Positions 47,447 through 58,819 of a DNA stretch of 64,000 bases are shown one piece after another. Origin of the DNA: Tillandsia leiboldiana (taxonomy: Eukaryota; Streptophyta; Magnoliopsida; Poales; Bromeliaceae); contig CM055061.1 in the NCBI GenBank assembly GCA_029204045.2, positions 39,766,977 to 39,830,976 on the forward strand, written 5' to 3'. Both the position numbers and the translations under genes were made by a program. How positions within the stretch are numbered: position 1 is the first letter of the stretch; each line of letters starts with the position of its first letter. The notes beneath the pieces were generated by a model, which saw only the letters and a program-made list of their open reading frames with translations, was not told the DNA's origin and did no database searches.

Positions 47447-49020
47447 CACTTTTTGAAACCATTGCTTAGGTTAGGTTTTGTTTTGTGTTTTTGTTCTTTA
47501 TCTATACTTGTACATAAAACATTAACTGAGCATTAGTTAATTGACTTTAATTGCATCCTTTCATGACTTAAGAAATTTATTATGATTTAGATATCTTGAT
47601 AATTCATTTGATGCAATGATCATTTATATCAATTAGTTCATCTTTAATTGATCAAAGTCAATTTCTCTCTCAATGATCTCTTGGTATAGTTTTTATCATA
47701 TTTGAAAATTGAGTCAAGTATGAATTCAAGATCAATTTTTGGTTGAATACTTCATATCTTAAATAATTGATAGCCAATTGAGGGGAGTTTAATCTTTAAA
47801 GTTTCATGCTCAAAAGATGTGGAAAGAGTTACATCCTTAAGTGGAGTGTGAAAACTACCACCACATGGAGGAAAGAGCTACTACCTCGATCGTCCGAGTA
47901 CTGTGTGCAGCTACCACATGTATACCAAGCATGGTTTTCCTTGTTGATTAAATAAAATGCTTTTTGGAATACTTGACTCTGTCAAATTCCAAGGTTGGTA
48001 TAAGGTGGGTATTTTTATTAAAAGATGCTCAAAGAGCCACTCCCTATAATAAATTGACTAGATACATTATCTAACTTATTTGGGATGTCAAACATCTATC
48101 GATCTATGTGCTTCATTTTCTTTACTAAATTTATGATTTGATAAACGCATTACTCATTAGATCGTGATTGATGTTTTGAACTTGTTCAACTTTAAAGGAT
48201 TTAATTTTTATAAATTTTCGTTTCATTACTTAGATATTATTGATAGATTTAGCATAATCTATTTTCTTTTAATATGAAACGATGATTTTTGTTTAAAGTT
48301 GATATACAAAAATTGCTTACATACTTTTTCTAGAATTTCTGGAATTTTTGTAAATTTTTCTGAAGAAAAAGTTGAAGCCGATCCGGACTGAAAAATCTGA
48401 TCCGGATCCCGAACCGTGGAAATTGTCTGCGGGTAGCCGATCCGAACTGGATTTTCGAGCTGATCCGGACCGCAGCTAGGGTTTAATAGAAACGAAAGGG
48501 TATTTAATTTCCTTTTACCTCAAGCTTTTGTTTCTAAATTTCCAGAGCTCCTCTCTCTAGATTCCAACAAATTTGGACTCTTCCAAACTCAAGTTCTTTC
48601 AGTTTCAAGTAAGTTTCTTTGATAAAAACTCAGGTTATTCACTGTTTTTGCCCTGTTCTTCAAAACGTGAATGAAATTCATGCCTCTAATTCAATTTTAA
48701 ACGATTTTTGGTCAAATTTCTTTTGAAATAAGAATTCTGAATAGATTAGTTTTGTTTGTATGCCTTGTATTATCTTGATTAACGGATTTTTGAGCTTCGA
48801 TTTCTAAAAATTCGATTTTAAGGCATATTATGAGAATTTTTGAAAATCATGGAATTGATCTATTTATAAAATTCTTTTTGCAAAACTAACTTGATTCCTA
48901 GTCTCTGTGCACGATAATGATTGTTTGGGTACAATTTTTCAAATTTTTAAAAATTAAATAATTTTTCGTGTTCTTGAGTTCTTGCTCGCAGGTTCTTCAT
49001 TTTCTAACGCACTAGCAAAG
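47447..49020 (+). promoter_or_regulatory. Cop1 pol-env spacer: palindromes and predicted leader intron
   Basis: AT-rich, no ORF. At 48378-48475 are four TCCGGA-type palindromes or near-palindromes, related to those in the LTR U3, including GATCCGGATCCCGAAC. A CTCTCTCT motif lies at about 48550. A GTAAGT donor (48609) and TTGCTCGCAG acceptor (48991) bound a predicted 383-bp intron. Exon 2 has a 29-nt leader before the env-like ATG (49021). Cop2 keeps all these parts in the same order. Confidence 0.6.
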
Positions 49021-50432
49021 ATGGTTTTCGGATGGATACTAGCGACAAACAAGCTCAAAAGAGCAAAGAAAACTCAAGACAAAGGGGAGTATGTCCCTGT
49101 GGACGACCCAGATACAGAATCTGAAACGGAATTAGTAGATTGGGATGAGCTCACGGAAGAAGGCGCAACACCTGCTGCATCGACTGCATCAAAGGGGAAA
49201 GCCCCTGCAGCTACTTCAAAGGCGAAGACACCGCCAACCGTCGCAGAGAAAGGGAAAGCTCCAATGGAACCAACTGCGGCTCCAATGAAAAGGAAGAGTG
49301 TTGCTAAGAAGAGGGGTAGATCTCACGGAATTGAGATCGAAGAGCCACTTGCAAGCGAGCCCCCTCCACAGGAATTTGTGCACATAAGCTCCGAGAGGAT
49401 AAAGGTTTTGAGAAAAGGGAATGCATTGGTGAGCGACATGTAAATGTCAAAGCACTCAAGGATCGTTCAAAAGTGTTTGGAACACTTTTTGATCAAGCAG
49501 GACTTGCTCCCATATGCAATTTCCTGGAGACTATTGGATACTGTCTTCACCTTGTCAGGATATTTTATCAATGTGCTACGAACCTAGTGGATCTTGAAGA
49601 CGAACCCAAAGAATTTGTCACAATGGTCCGGAATGTCAAGCTCAAGATCACGCCTCAATTAATTGGTGACGTGCTGGGAATGAATGCCCAAGTTGAAGGG
49701 ATTCATTATTTGAAAGGTCAAGCCATGACTAATCAATCGTGGAGAACGGTTGTTGATGAAATTTGCTTACCGGATACTCGGTCGGCGGGAAACTCCGTTA
49801 TATCAAAAAAACTTCGACCGGAGTACAGATTCTTGAACTTTATTGTTTGCTATAACATTTTGCCAAATATGCAAACTAAGGTTCTCCGTTGGGACAGAAT
49901 GTTGTTTCTATATCTCCTTGGACACCCTACAGCTTCGTTGGGATCAAATTTCAACATTTCGTATCTTATCTGGTCAAGGATGGCGAGATATGTGGAGAAT
50001 GCACATCCAACGGAGAGGCTTCCTTTCCTAATGATCATTATGTGTATTTTAAGGAAATTTAAAGTCGATACTGCATCATCGGCATACATGCATAGTTTGG
50101 GAACTATTAATAATACAACAATTGTGAAGTCCCTCTCCACGAGACAGGATGAGCCTCCCACGCCTCCTCGCAGAAAGAGAACAGCAGCACCAGCAGCACC
50201 TTCAGCACCAGCAGCAGCAGCAACAGCTTCAACTTCAGAGGATGATGCCTCTGTCACGTCCATATATAAAGAACAACAATGTTTATCGTCGAAGCAAGAA
50301 CGAATATCTACTGAATTCGTCAAGATGACCTCAGACATCGGAGAATTAAAGAAAAAGCACAAATCTCTGGCCAAGTTGGTAAAGAAGATTTTTCAAAAGC
50401 TTGGTTGCAGCAGCTCCGAGGATTCCGACTGA
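49021..50432 (+). pseudogene. Cop1 env-like gene (frameshifted)
   Basis: The third gene of SIRE-type elements, between pol and the 3' LTR. N-terminal part 49021-49443 begins MVFGWILATNKLKRAKK and is acidic, then Ala/Pro/Lys-rich with two SKGKAP/EKGKAP motifs and a basic patch KRKSVAKKRGR. A frameshift near 49437-49443 gives a stop; the following frame continues to 50432 without another stop. That part (LFDQAGLAPI, LVDLEDEPKEFVTMVRNVK, LKITPQLIGDVLGM) resembles the putative plant transposon protein domain found in SIRE and Athila elements. The end is Ser/Ala/Pro-rich and then a predicted coiled coil (KKKHKSLAKLVKKIFQKL). I see no convincing transmembrane segment or signal peptide, so an envelope role is unproven. 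Confidence 0.8.
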
Positions 50433-51081
50433 TCTTTCACCTTGTGTTGTTCTTATGTTCTAACAATTATTTTTGTTTTGCAGGTTTTCAGTTTTAAGTT
50501 CTTACTCTTTTTGAACTTTTCACTCCCTTAATTTTTGTAATTATGGCTAACTTCAGTGACAAAAATGGGGAGAGAGAACAATGAATGTGTTAGTGAGAAC
50601 TTTGGACACTTTAAACTTGGAAGGTAAGTATGACAACAACTTCGCTTTGTATTGTGAATGAATGCATGCCTCAACTAACTATTCGATTAACTATTTGGGC
50701 ATGTAATATTACTAACAAGTTGTTTGATGACTAACATACTTATGACATTTGGAATTTAATGCTTAGATGATATGTGAATTGCTTTGATTGCTTATCTTAA
50801 TACATATATGATTTTATAAATGTCATGGTGAGTATAAACTCTATCTTTCTGTTTGATTTTTGAATGTTAAATTCTTGAGGTATCTAACGATTTCTTTTGT
50901 CAAGAATTATTTCTTTTACAGAGAGTACAAACGTCTAAATCTAGAGTTTGTTTTAGGAGTTTATCTCATGTATTCATTTTTATTTGGATCTTAATTGTAA
51001 GTTTTTGTTGTATGGGAATAACAACAAAAATATCTTTTTGAATTTTCTTTAAGTGGATTTTTGTTTTGTCACGAAACTGCC
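50433..51081 (+). other. Cop1 region between env-like gene and 3' LTR
   Basis: AT-rich with no ORF or obvious repeat. Confidence 0.7.
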
Positions 51082-51093
51082 AAAGGGGGAGAT
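51082..51093 (+). other. Cop1 polypurine tract
   Basis: AAAGGGGGAGAT directly before TGTTAAGG of the 3' LTR. Confidence 0.9.
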
Positions 51094-52390
51094 TGTTAAG
51101 GATTTTATTTTGGCGTATTTCGTGAAGTGGTTAAGTCTTGAAGATTGAAGATGAAGATGTTTGGATCATATACCTCAATCTCAAGAAAGAAGAATTCAAA
51201 AGGATCAGGTACGTTTAACTAAATAAGCTTGGTGATCCGAATACTTTTTATAGTGTAGAAACACTTGGATGGATTTTTAATTGCATAAAAATCAAAAAAC
51301 TGGACTGTTATATGTTCAGGATCCGGATCAGGGTATTCCAGTCCGAACCCCGAATGTAGGTAAGTTCATGCGGAATTTCAGTCCGGACCTCCCCTGTTTC
51401 AGTCCGGACCCCGAACATGGATTCTGCAGAAATCGCATGAACAGTCCGGACCATTCATCTTTCAGTCTGAACCCCGAACATGTTTTTTCAGGAAATTTTC
51501 TGAAAAATGACGACAATCCGGATCAAGCCAAATCCAGTCCGGACCGTCGTGCGGGAAAAACTCTGTTAAGTCAGTTTTTGATTCTTATCCTCTTCCAAAG
51601 GTTTCTAACCTATAAGTAAACCCTAATTTCATCTTTTAGGGTAATCCAAAATAAGTTTTGTAATCCGTAAATAACCGAGAAAAAATTAACGGAGAAAACT
51701 TAGAAAAATTCACATATAGAGAAGAAAGGGAAAAACTAGATCTATTCTATGTTTCTTCATCTATATTGGTTAATTTGATTCTAGGGTTTCAAAGCTCATA
51801 TCTCTTGTAGAATCAAATTGTGAATACTTAGATGGTATTCCCGATCTATCTTTGATCTAAGTATTCGGCGGATTTTCACCACCAACAAACAACGATTTTC
51901 TCAAAAATCGGCGCGTGGATTCGCGCGGCCTTGTGGATTCAAGGTGCTACCGCTCTCGTGGATTTGGAGCGAGGTACGTTCGTGTGATCGATACGTGCTA
52001 CATTGGTGGAGACCGTGGATTCGGTTGGACGTCGTGGACTCGATGTTGGACGCCGTGGATTCAGTGTTGGACGCAAATCATGGATTCGAGGCGCGTTGCG
52101 GAGCGAGCGGAAAAGATCTACTTGGATCGTATGGAAAAAGGTTGAGTCGTGTGTGAGTATGTTATATCACCTTTGTACGTGTTTAATCTTAGTGGATTTC
52201 ACCGTGTGATCGGTCCCGTGGTTTTTTACTCCTGGTTTGGAGTTTTCCACGTAAAATCTCTGCGTGTTATTTACTTTTCCGTATTGGGTTTTTGTTACGC
52301 AAAGATTTTGGAGTGTTTATTGTTTACACCTATTCACCCCCCTCTAGGTGTTTTTTACCCTATTCAGATCCATATTTAACATAACTCACA
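51094..52390 (+). repeat. Cop1 3' LTR
   Basis: Same length as the 5' LTR. Palindromes at 51318-51550, TATAAGTA at 51611-51618. Several CCGG cores have become CCGA or CTGA (51345, 51466). Confidence 0.95.
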
Positions 52391-52395
52391 GGGGA

Positions 52396-52946
52396 TACAA
52401 GTGGAAAAAAGGGATAGAATGATTAATTAAGCCTACTCCTAGGAAAGGAGTAAAAAAGAAGAAAAAAAGTTAAGTTACTCCTACTCCTAGATAAATGAAG
52501 AGCTGGGGTGGTACCGGGCTTACGAGGATTGCCGAACCCCGATCTCTTCAATGGTTCGGGTATTTATACACATTCCGAACTGCCTTATTAGGCATCGATT
52601 TGAATTATCAGCGCAAATTTGGGGAGGTTATCGAATAACCAGCAACTACTTCCTTTTGAGCCGAAGGCCCTCAATCAGGACAGTAGTCGTTTCTCCGTCT
52701 AGGTTCATCTTCTCAATCGTTGCACCAGAACATAATTCTCAGTGCTTTTCGGCCCTGGGTGTTGCTTGCCCTTCTGGGTTACTCCCCTAAATGTCGCACC
52801 GAAGCGTGATCTTTGGCGCTTCCCTTTGTTGAACGACGCTTGCCACTTCAGGGTCTGTTACGAGATTCGCGCCTGAATCTCGCCTTTATTCTTTTTCAAG
52901 ATCTTTCCTTCTGTGTCTTTGAGCGGCTAAGGATTGACCTTGACTT
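52396..52946 (-). repeat. Element H right LTR, second piece
   Basis: 52481-52946 matches 3678-4146, with the minus-strand TATA at 52561-52570. 52396-52480 is A-rich with doubled TACTCCTAGGAAAGGAGTA-like inverted repeats. Cut at 52946 by Cop2; GACTT (52942-52946) is the expected Cop2 TSD. Confidence 0.6.
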
Positions 52947-54237
52947 TGTTACGGATTTTGTTTTGGCGCATTTCGTGAAAGTGTTAAGTCTTGAAGATTG
53001 AAGATGAATGAAGTTTGGATCATATACCTCAATCTCAAGAAAGAAGAATTCAAAAGGATCAGGTAAGTTTAACTAAATATTTTTGGTGATCCGAATACTT
53101 CTTGTAGTGTAGAAACACTTGGAAGAATTTTTTATTGCATAAAAATCAAGAACTGGACATGGGACATGTTCAGGATCCGGATCAGACAGTCCAATCCGGA
53201 TCCCGAAGGGTACTTGTTCATTGGCAAATCCGATCCGGATCATAGTCATTTCGATCCGGATCCCGAACATGGGAATTTGCTGGAATACATGAACGATCCG
53301 GATCGTGCATTACAATCCGGATCCCGAACCCTGTTTTACTGGAATTGCCTGACTCGTTACGACAATCCGGACCACAGTTAATCCGATCCGGATCGCCGTC
53401 GTGAAAATTTCCAGAAACGGACAGTTTTTGATCCTTATCTTCTTCCTAGGGTTTCTAACCTATAAATAGACCCTATGATTCTTTTTCTAGGGTTAATCCA
53501 GATAATCCACATAGAGCCGTCATAATCAAATATCATCTTATACGGCCCTAGATCCACATATAGAGAAGAAAGGAAATCATTAGATATTACCCTATGTTTC
53601 TTCATCTATATTGATTAGTTAGATTCTAGGTTTTCATACTCACATCTTGAGTTGAATCAAACTAATGAATACTTAGATGGTATTTCCTATCTATCTTTGA
53701 TCTAAGTATTCGGCGGATCATCACCACCCAAAAACAACGATTTACCCCAAAATCGGCGCGTGGACTCGCGTGGCCTTGTGGATTCAAGGTGCAACCGCTC
53801 TCGTGGATTCGGAGCGAGGTACGTTCGTGGATTCGAAGCGTGCTACTGGGTGAAGACCGTGGATTCGGTCAGACGTCGTGGACTCGACGTTGGCCGCCGT
53901 GGATTCGGCGTTGGACGCAGATCGTGGATTCGAGACGCGTTGCGGAGCGAGCGGAGAAGATCAACTAGGAGCGTATGGAAAAGGTTGAGTCGTCTGTGAG
54001 TACGGTATATCACCTTGTACGTGTTTAATTCTAGTGGATTTCACCGTGTTATCGGTCCCGTGGTTTTTTACTCCGGTTTGGAGTTTTCCACGTAAAAATC
54101 TTGCATGTTCATTTATATTTCCGCATTGGGTTTTTATTGCGCAATGATTTTTTGAGTGTTTATTGTTTACACCTATTCACCCCCCTCTAGGTGTTTTTTT
54201 TCCCCTATTTAGATCCATTATTACATATAACCCAACA
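52947..54237 (+). repeat. Cop2 5' LTR (1291 bp)
   Basis: TGTTACGG...CCCAACA. Seven ATCCGGAT palindromes and one ATCCGGAC at 53171-53395. TATAAATA at 53461-53468. GTGGATTCG repeats at 53760-53940. Confidence 0.95.
53166..53468 (+). promoter_or_regulatory. Cop2 U3 palindrome array and TATA box
   Basis: ATCCGGAT cores near 53173, 53194, 53231, 53253, 53295, 53314 and 53386; the array ends about 65 bp before TATAAATA. The context GGATCCCGAAC is repeated after alternate palindromes. Confidence 0.7.
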
Positions 54238-54239
54238 AG

Positions 54240-54251
54240 TGGTATCAGAGC
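54240..54251 (+). other. Cop2 primer-binding site
   Basis: TGGTATCAGAGC, two bases after the LTR. Confidence 0.92.
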
Positions 54252-54270
54252 GGGAATAGGGTTATAAACA

Positions 54271-56295
54271 ATGGTTGAAGGTGGAAACATCAACATACCC
54301 CCATTCTTTGATGGAATAAATTATGCGTACTGGAGAGTACGGATGAAAGCCTTTTTAATTTCCATCGACGAACGGGTGTGGCAATCAATTGAATTAGGAT
54401 GGTCTAATCCAACTGAAATTATTGCTGATGTTCGCACCATCAAACCTAGGTCGAAGTGGACCAAGGAAGAGTTAGATTCATCTTCTTACAATGGCAAGGG
54501 AATTAATGCTATTTTTAATGCCTTATCTCAAACTGAATTCTCTCGCGTCTCGGCATGTGAGACTGCGAAAGAAATCTGGGATGTTCTTCAGGTTACACAT
54601 GAGGGAACTAACCTCGTGAAGATTCAAAAGCTGCAAATGCTTATGAGCAGATTTGACTCTATTTTCATGGCAGAAAATGAATCTTTCACGGACTACTATA
54701 CACGATTGCAAGACATCGTAAACTCATGTGCTAACCTGGGAGAGAAGATTCCAGAATTTAAGGTTGTAAGAAAGATCTTAAGAACTCTTCCTGAACGATT
54801 TCGCCCAAAGGTTACAGCCATTGAAACTATTAAACACCCGGACGAAATGCGTGTAGAAGAACTAGTTGGTTCATTACAAACTTATGAAATGACATTTACT
54901 ACTAACTATTCTTCGGGAAAGGCATCCTCTTCTAAGTCTTCAGGTTATGCTTTGAAAACAACAAAGGAAGAAGACACGGATTCATCCTCCTCAGACGATG
55001 ACGAGAACCTATCTATGGAGGAATTTGAGAAGCAGCTCGCTCTCTTGACAAGGAAGTTTCGCCGCAACTTTCGAAGGGGCAATTCAAGTAAAACTCCATC
55101 CTTCGGAAAGTCGAAGAAAGGCAAGGGTACTTCAAGTTACAAGTCAAGAAAGCAAGAGAACTTTTCAAAGGATAAGAAAAGTTCAGAGGGACAAGTCCAA
55201 TGCTTCAAGTGCCGAGGATACGGCCATATCTCAACGGAGTGTCCAACTAAGAATCCGTCGAAGAAGAAAGCGATGCAAGTCGTCACATGGGATGACAACT
55301 CAACGTCAAATGAGTCATCCTCAAGTGATGAAGAAGAAAGCGCAACGGCATTCCACGCGTCCACATCTTCACCCTTCATGTGCTTAATGGCAAGTACTTC
55401 AGATTCATTGTCCAACTCCTCCCGGGCTGAAAAAACTGCAACGGATGATGCATCAAGTAACTCTGAAGGTGAAGATTTTGTTTTAGCCTACCACAGACTT
55501 TTGAGGGATTCAAAGAAACTGGCTAAACAAAACAAGGGGTTGAGAGGGAGATTACAGGATCTCGAAGAAGAAGTAAAAAGGGTAACTTCTCTCTCGACCG
55601 ATCTTGAAGTGGAAAGGGATAATCTGATAAAAGCAAATGTTTCCCTTCAAGAGTCCAATGAGCAATTCGAGAAGAATTATATAGATATGGTGAACAAAGC
55701 GAATTACTTCTTGAAGATCAACGGCGATGCTCGACAGGAAAAATTGGAAATGACAGAGACCATTCTCCAACTCAAGGATGACTTACAGCGATTTTCATCA
55801 GGAAGGAGTAAGTTGGATAATCTTCTTGGTCTCGGTCAAACAAACAAGTTCGGCCTCGGATACAATCGAACTGAAAACAACTTTAGTTCGGTTGGGACAG
55901 TTTTTGTGCCTCAGTCGGTATCTCCTCCTCCGACACCGGAATTCACGACAAGCAACGACAACAAGCCTACTTCACCCTCTTCAGAATCGTCAAGTACTAA
56001 GGTATGTTTTCGTTGTAATGTTGAAGGGCACATTGAAAGAAATTGCAAGATTGGAGCTCAAAGATCAAATCAATCACATCTTGCAACTGCTACCAATGAG
56101 TTCACTCCCCGGAAATCAAAGAAGGACTTTTCAAAAGAAAAGAACATTGGTAGTACTTCAAGCAAGACGATGACAAAAGAAAAAGATCAATCATACAAGA
56201 CATCTTCATCAAGGAAAATTTCTCAACCATTGCCAACATACTCTAAAACTCAAAAGGTTTGGGTATGCGAAGGTGAAATCTTTCCTTGCCTTTAA
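54271..56295 (+). CDS. Cop2 gag polyprotein, intact 674 aa
   Basis: Starts at the ATG 31 bp after the primer site (MVEGGNINIPPFFDG). Residues 1-210 are the copia capsid-like domain with the YAYWRVRMKAFL and WDVLQVTHEGTNLVK motifs. The acidic Ser-rich segment SSSSDDDENLSMEEFEKQ is near 235-255. CCHC knuckle 1, CFKCRGYGHISTEC, is at about 310-323. A long charged helix with coiled-coil character is at about 415-520. Knuckle 2, CFRCNVEGHIERNC, is at about 578-591. The tail is Ser/Lys-rich. Length is unusually great for copia gag but normal for SIRE types. It forms the particle and binds RNA. It stops at the deletion junction, so it is no longer fused to protease. Confidence 0.92.
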   Translation: MVEGGNINIPPFFDGINYAYWRVRMKAFLISIDERVWQSIELGWSNPTEIIADVRTIKPRSKWTKEELDSSSYNGKGINAIFNALSQTEFSRVSACETAKEIWDVLQVTHEGTNLVKIQKLQMLMSRFDSIFMAENESFTDYYTRLQDIVNSCANLGEKIPEFKVVRKILRTLPERFRPKVTAIETIKHPDEMRVEELVGSLQTYEMTFTTNYSSGKASSSKSSGYALKTTKEEDTDSSSSDDDENLSMEEFEKQLALLTRKFRRNFRRGNSSKTPSFGKSKKGKGTSSYKSRKQENFSKDKKSSEGQVQCFKCRGYGHISTECPTKNPSKKKAMQVVTWDDNSTSNESSSSDEEESATAFHASTSSPFMCLMASTSDSLSNSSRAEKTATDDASSNSEGEDFVLAYHRLLRDSKKLAKQNKGLRGRLQDLEEEVKRVTSLSTDLEVERDNLIKANVSLQESNEQFEKNYIDMVNKANYFLKINGDARQEKLEMTETILQLKDDLQRFSSGRSKLDNLLGLGQTNKFGLGYNRTENNFSSVGTVFVPQSVSPPPTPEFTTSNDNKPTSPSSESSSTKVCFRCNVEGHIERNCKIGAQRSNQSHLATATNEFTPRKSKKDFSKEKNIGSTSSKTMTKEKDQSYKTSSSRKISQPLPTYSKTQKVWVCEGEIFPCL

Positions 56296-56345
56296 TCTTC
56301 CTACGATTAAATGTTGTGTAGTTTATGTAGACTATTTTTCTTTCT
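56291..56345 (+). other. Cop2 internal deletion junction with inverted repeat
   Basis: TTTAATC and GATTAAA (56291-56311) form a 7-bp inverted repeat, followed by a T/C-rich run. Same junction as Cop0 166-222. Compared with Cop1 about 0.6 kb (near 34320-34935) is absent: protease and the pre-integrase zinc region. Confidence 0.82.
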
Positions 56346-58819
56346 TTGGACCAACCCGTCAACCATCTTTGGGAGGTAAATGGTATATTTTCTTATTGGT
56401 TGATGATTTCTCTAGGTTTTCATGGGTAGCATTTTTAAAAGAGAAAGTTGATACGTTTGATTCTTTTCATGAGATTTGCCATCGTATTATGATTGAAAAG
56501 AATGAAAAGATCATTCGTGTTAGAAGTGATAGAGGTGGAGAATTCATTAATTCTAAATTCATTGATTTTTGCACTTCCAACGGCATAAAACATGAATTCT
56601 CAGCACCCTATACACCTCAGCAGAATGGTGTTGTTGAGCGCAAAAACAGGGTTGTTCAAGAGATGGCGCGTGTGATGCTTCATAGCCGGAATTTACCGCT
56701 ACATTTTTGGGCTGAAGCTGTGAACACCGCTGTCTATGTCATTAATCGAGTGTATTTGCGCCCAGGAACTTTAAATACACCATATGAGCTGTGGTTTAGT
56801 AGAAAACCAGATATCAAATACTTTCGTATCTTTGGGAGTCGATGTTTTATTTTGCGTGATCGCGAAAATCTTGGTAAGTTCGATTCTCGAAGTGACGAAG
56901 GGATCTTTTTGGGTTATTCTACAAATAGCAGAGCATATCGGGTATTTAACATGGAATCTAAAACGATTGTAGAATCTATAAATGTTAAAGTAGATGAAGC
57001 TTTTCACTTTGTATCTGAAAAATCTACCCTCGATATCTCTCTTGATGATGATACTCCTGTAAGTGCATCTTCTCATGATAATACTTCCAATATTAATAAT
57101 GCATCTAATGGTTCTTCAAGTTTATCTGATATGCAGGAATCATCTCATGTACCTCCGAGTACTCCGTTATAACAAACGTTACGAATCTCCAAGGATCATC
57201 CTGAATCAAACATCATTGGAGACCCACAAGAAGGAGTCAAAACTCGGAGACAGTTGGTTTGCGGATTCGCTTGCTACGTTTCCTTGATCGAACCAAAGAA
57301 CATCGATGAAGCTCTTCAGGATGACTACTGGATTAAAGCAATGCAGGAAGAGCTCCATCAGTTTGAGCGAAACAAAGTCTGGGAATTAACAAAGCCTCCA
57401 AAGCAACACAATGTGTTAGGTACCAAATGGATTTTCAAGAATAAGAAAAATGAAGATGGTACCATCATCAGGAACAAAGCACGTTTAGTTGCTCAAGGCT
57501 ACTCTCAAGTAGAAGGTATAGACTTTGATGAAACTTTCGCCCCTGTAGCTAGACTCGAGTCCATTCGTATCTTATTCGCGATAGCTTGTCATTTTAAAAT
57601 AAAATTATTTCAAATGGACGTTAAGAGCGCGTTTTTAAATGGGTTTTTAAATGAGGAAGTTTATGTGGCTCAACCGAAAGGTTTTGTAGACTGTAAACTA
57701 CCTAACCATGTTTTTCGTTTGAAAAAGGCTCTTTACGGTTTAAAACAAGCACCGCGAGCATGGTACGAAAGGCTGACAAAGCACCTATTGGAAAAGGGCT
57801 ATACTCGAGGGGGAGCTGACAGGACTCTCTTTGTGAAGCATTATCAAAATAACTTCATTGTTGCACAAATCTATGTCGATGACATTGTTTTTGGAGCAAC
57901 AAAGGATAATGATGCTTCTAAATTCCCTGAAACCATGGAAAGCGAATTTGAGATGTCAATGATGGGCGAATTGACTTATTTCCTTGGATTGCAAGTGAAA
58001 CAGAGTGATGAAGGCATCCATTTGTGTCAATCCAAGTATGCTTTGGAGTTGGTCAAAAAGTTTGATCTAGAAAATTGTAAAGATTTTCCAACTCCAATGG
58101 GAACTAGCAATAAAGGATTAGGAAGTGAATCTTTTAGTGAGAATGTAGACGAGAAACTTTATAGGAGTATGATTGGAAGTCTACTTTACCTCACGGCTAG
58201 TCGCCCGGATATATCTTTTGGTGTTGGGATCTGCGCGAGATATCAATCTGCACCAAAGGAGGTTCACCTGAAAGCGGTGAAACGGATCATCCGATACATT
58301 AAAGGAACCATAAATTTCGGAATTTGGTATCCTATGGGGACAAGTTTAGATATTATTGGATACTCAGATGCCGATTGGGCAGGATCTGTGGATGATCGGA
58401 AAAGTACGAGTGGTGCATGTTTTTATTTAGGCCATTGCCTTGTTGCATGGCACAGTAAAAAGCAAAACTACATTGCACTCTCGACTGCCGAAGCGGAATA
58501 TATTTCAGCGGGTAGTTGTTCAACCCAACTCATTTGGATGAAAAGTGTGTTGAGCGACTTCCGGATTTCAGCAACTTCGGTAAAAATTCTTTGTGACAAC
58601 ACTAGTGCTATAAACATTTCCAAAAACCCTATGTTGCACTCTAGAACAAAACACATTGAACTTAGATATCATTTTCTTAGAGAGCTAGTTGAATCAAGTA
58701 CTCTTCAACTGTCACATATTTCAACTGAAGATCAATTAGCTGATATTTTAACAAAACCTTTGGATCAAAAACGTTTTATTCATTTGCGTAAAGCAATTGG
58801 AATGCTTTCCTTGAAATAA
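56313..58819 (+). pseudogene. Cop2 pol: integrase core, RT and RNase H
   Basis: One frame, interrupted by a single TAA at 57170 (CCG in Cop1). The integrase core has [22 protein letters not shown] and [13 protein letters not shown] (57254-58819, 521 codons open) has [54 protein letters not shown] and catalytic YVDDIVFG. RNase H has [28 protein letters not shown] and the end [12 protein letters not shown]. There is no protease and no zinc-binding domain. The gag frame (frame 1) and this frame (frame 2) are offset at the deletion. Confidence 0.93.

Larger units (their letters stand above)
30956..52390 (+). mobile_element. Cop1: complete SIRE/Maximus-like copia element, interrupted by G1
   Basis: LTRs 30956-32252 and 51094-52390 are both exactly 1297 bp. 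TSD GGGGA lies at 30951-30955 and 52391-52395. After removing G1 and one TAGTT the element is 11,415 bp. Order: LTR, primer site, gag, protease, integrase, RT, RNase H, a long spacer with palindromes and a predicted intron, an env-like gene, polypurine tract, LTR. The extra gene after pol and the total length fit the SIRE/Maximus lineage. All genes have stops or frameshifts. By eye the LTRs differ at roughly 20 of the first 450 positions, mostly transitions, so it is not recent. Confidence 0.95.

Noticed and set aside
49021..50432. A true envelope glycoprotein in Cop1
   Set aside because: No signal peptide, transmembrane anchor or cleavage motif visible. Position fits the SIRE env-like gene only.
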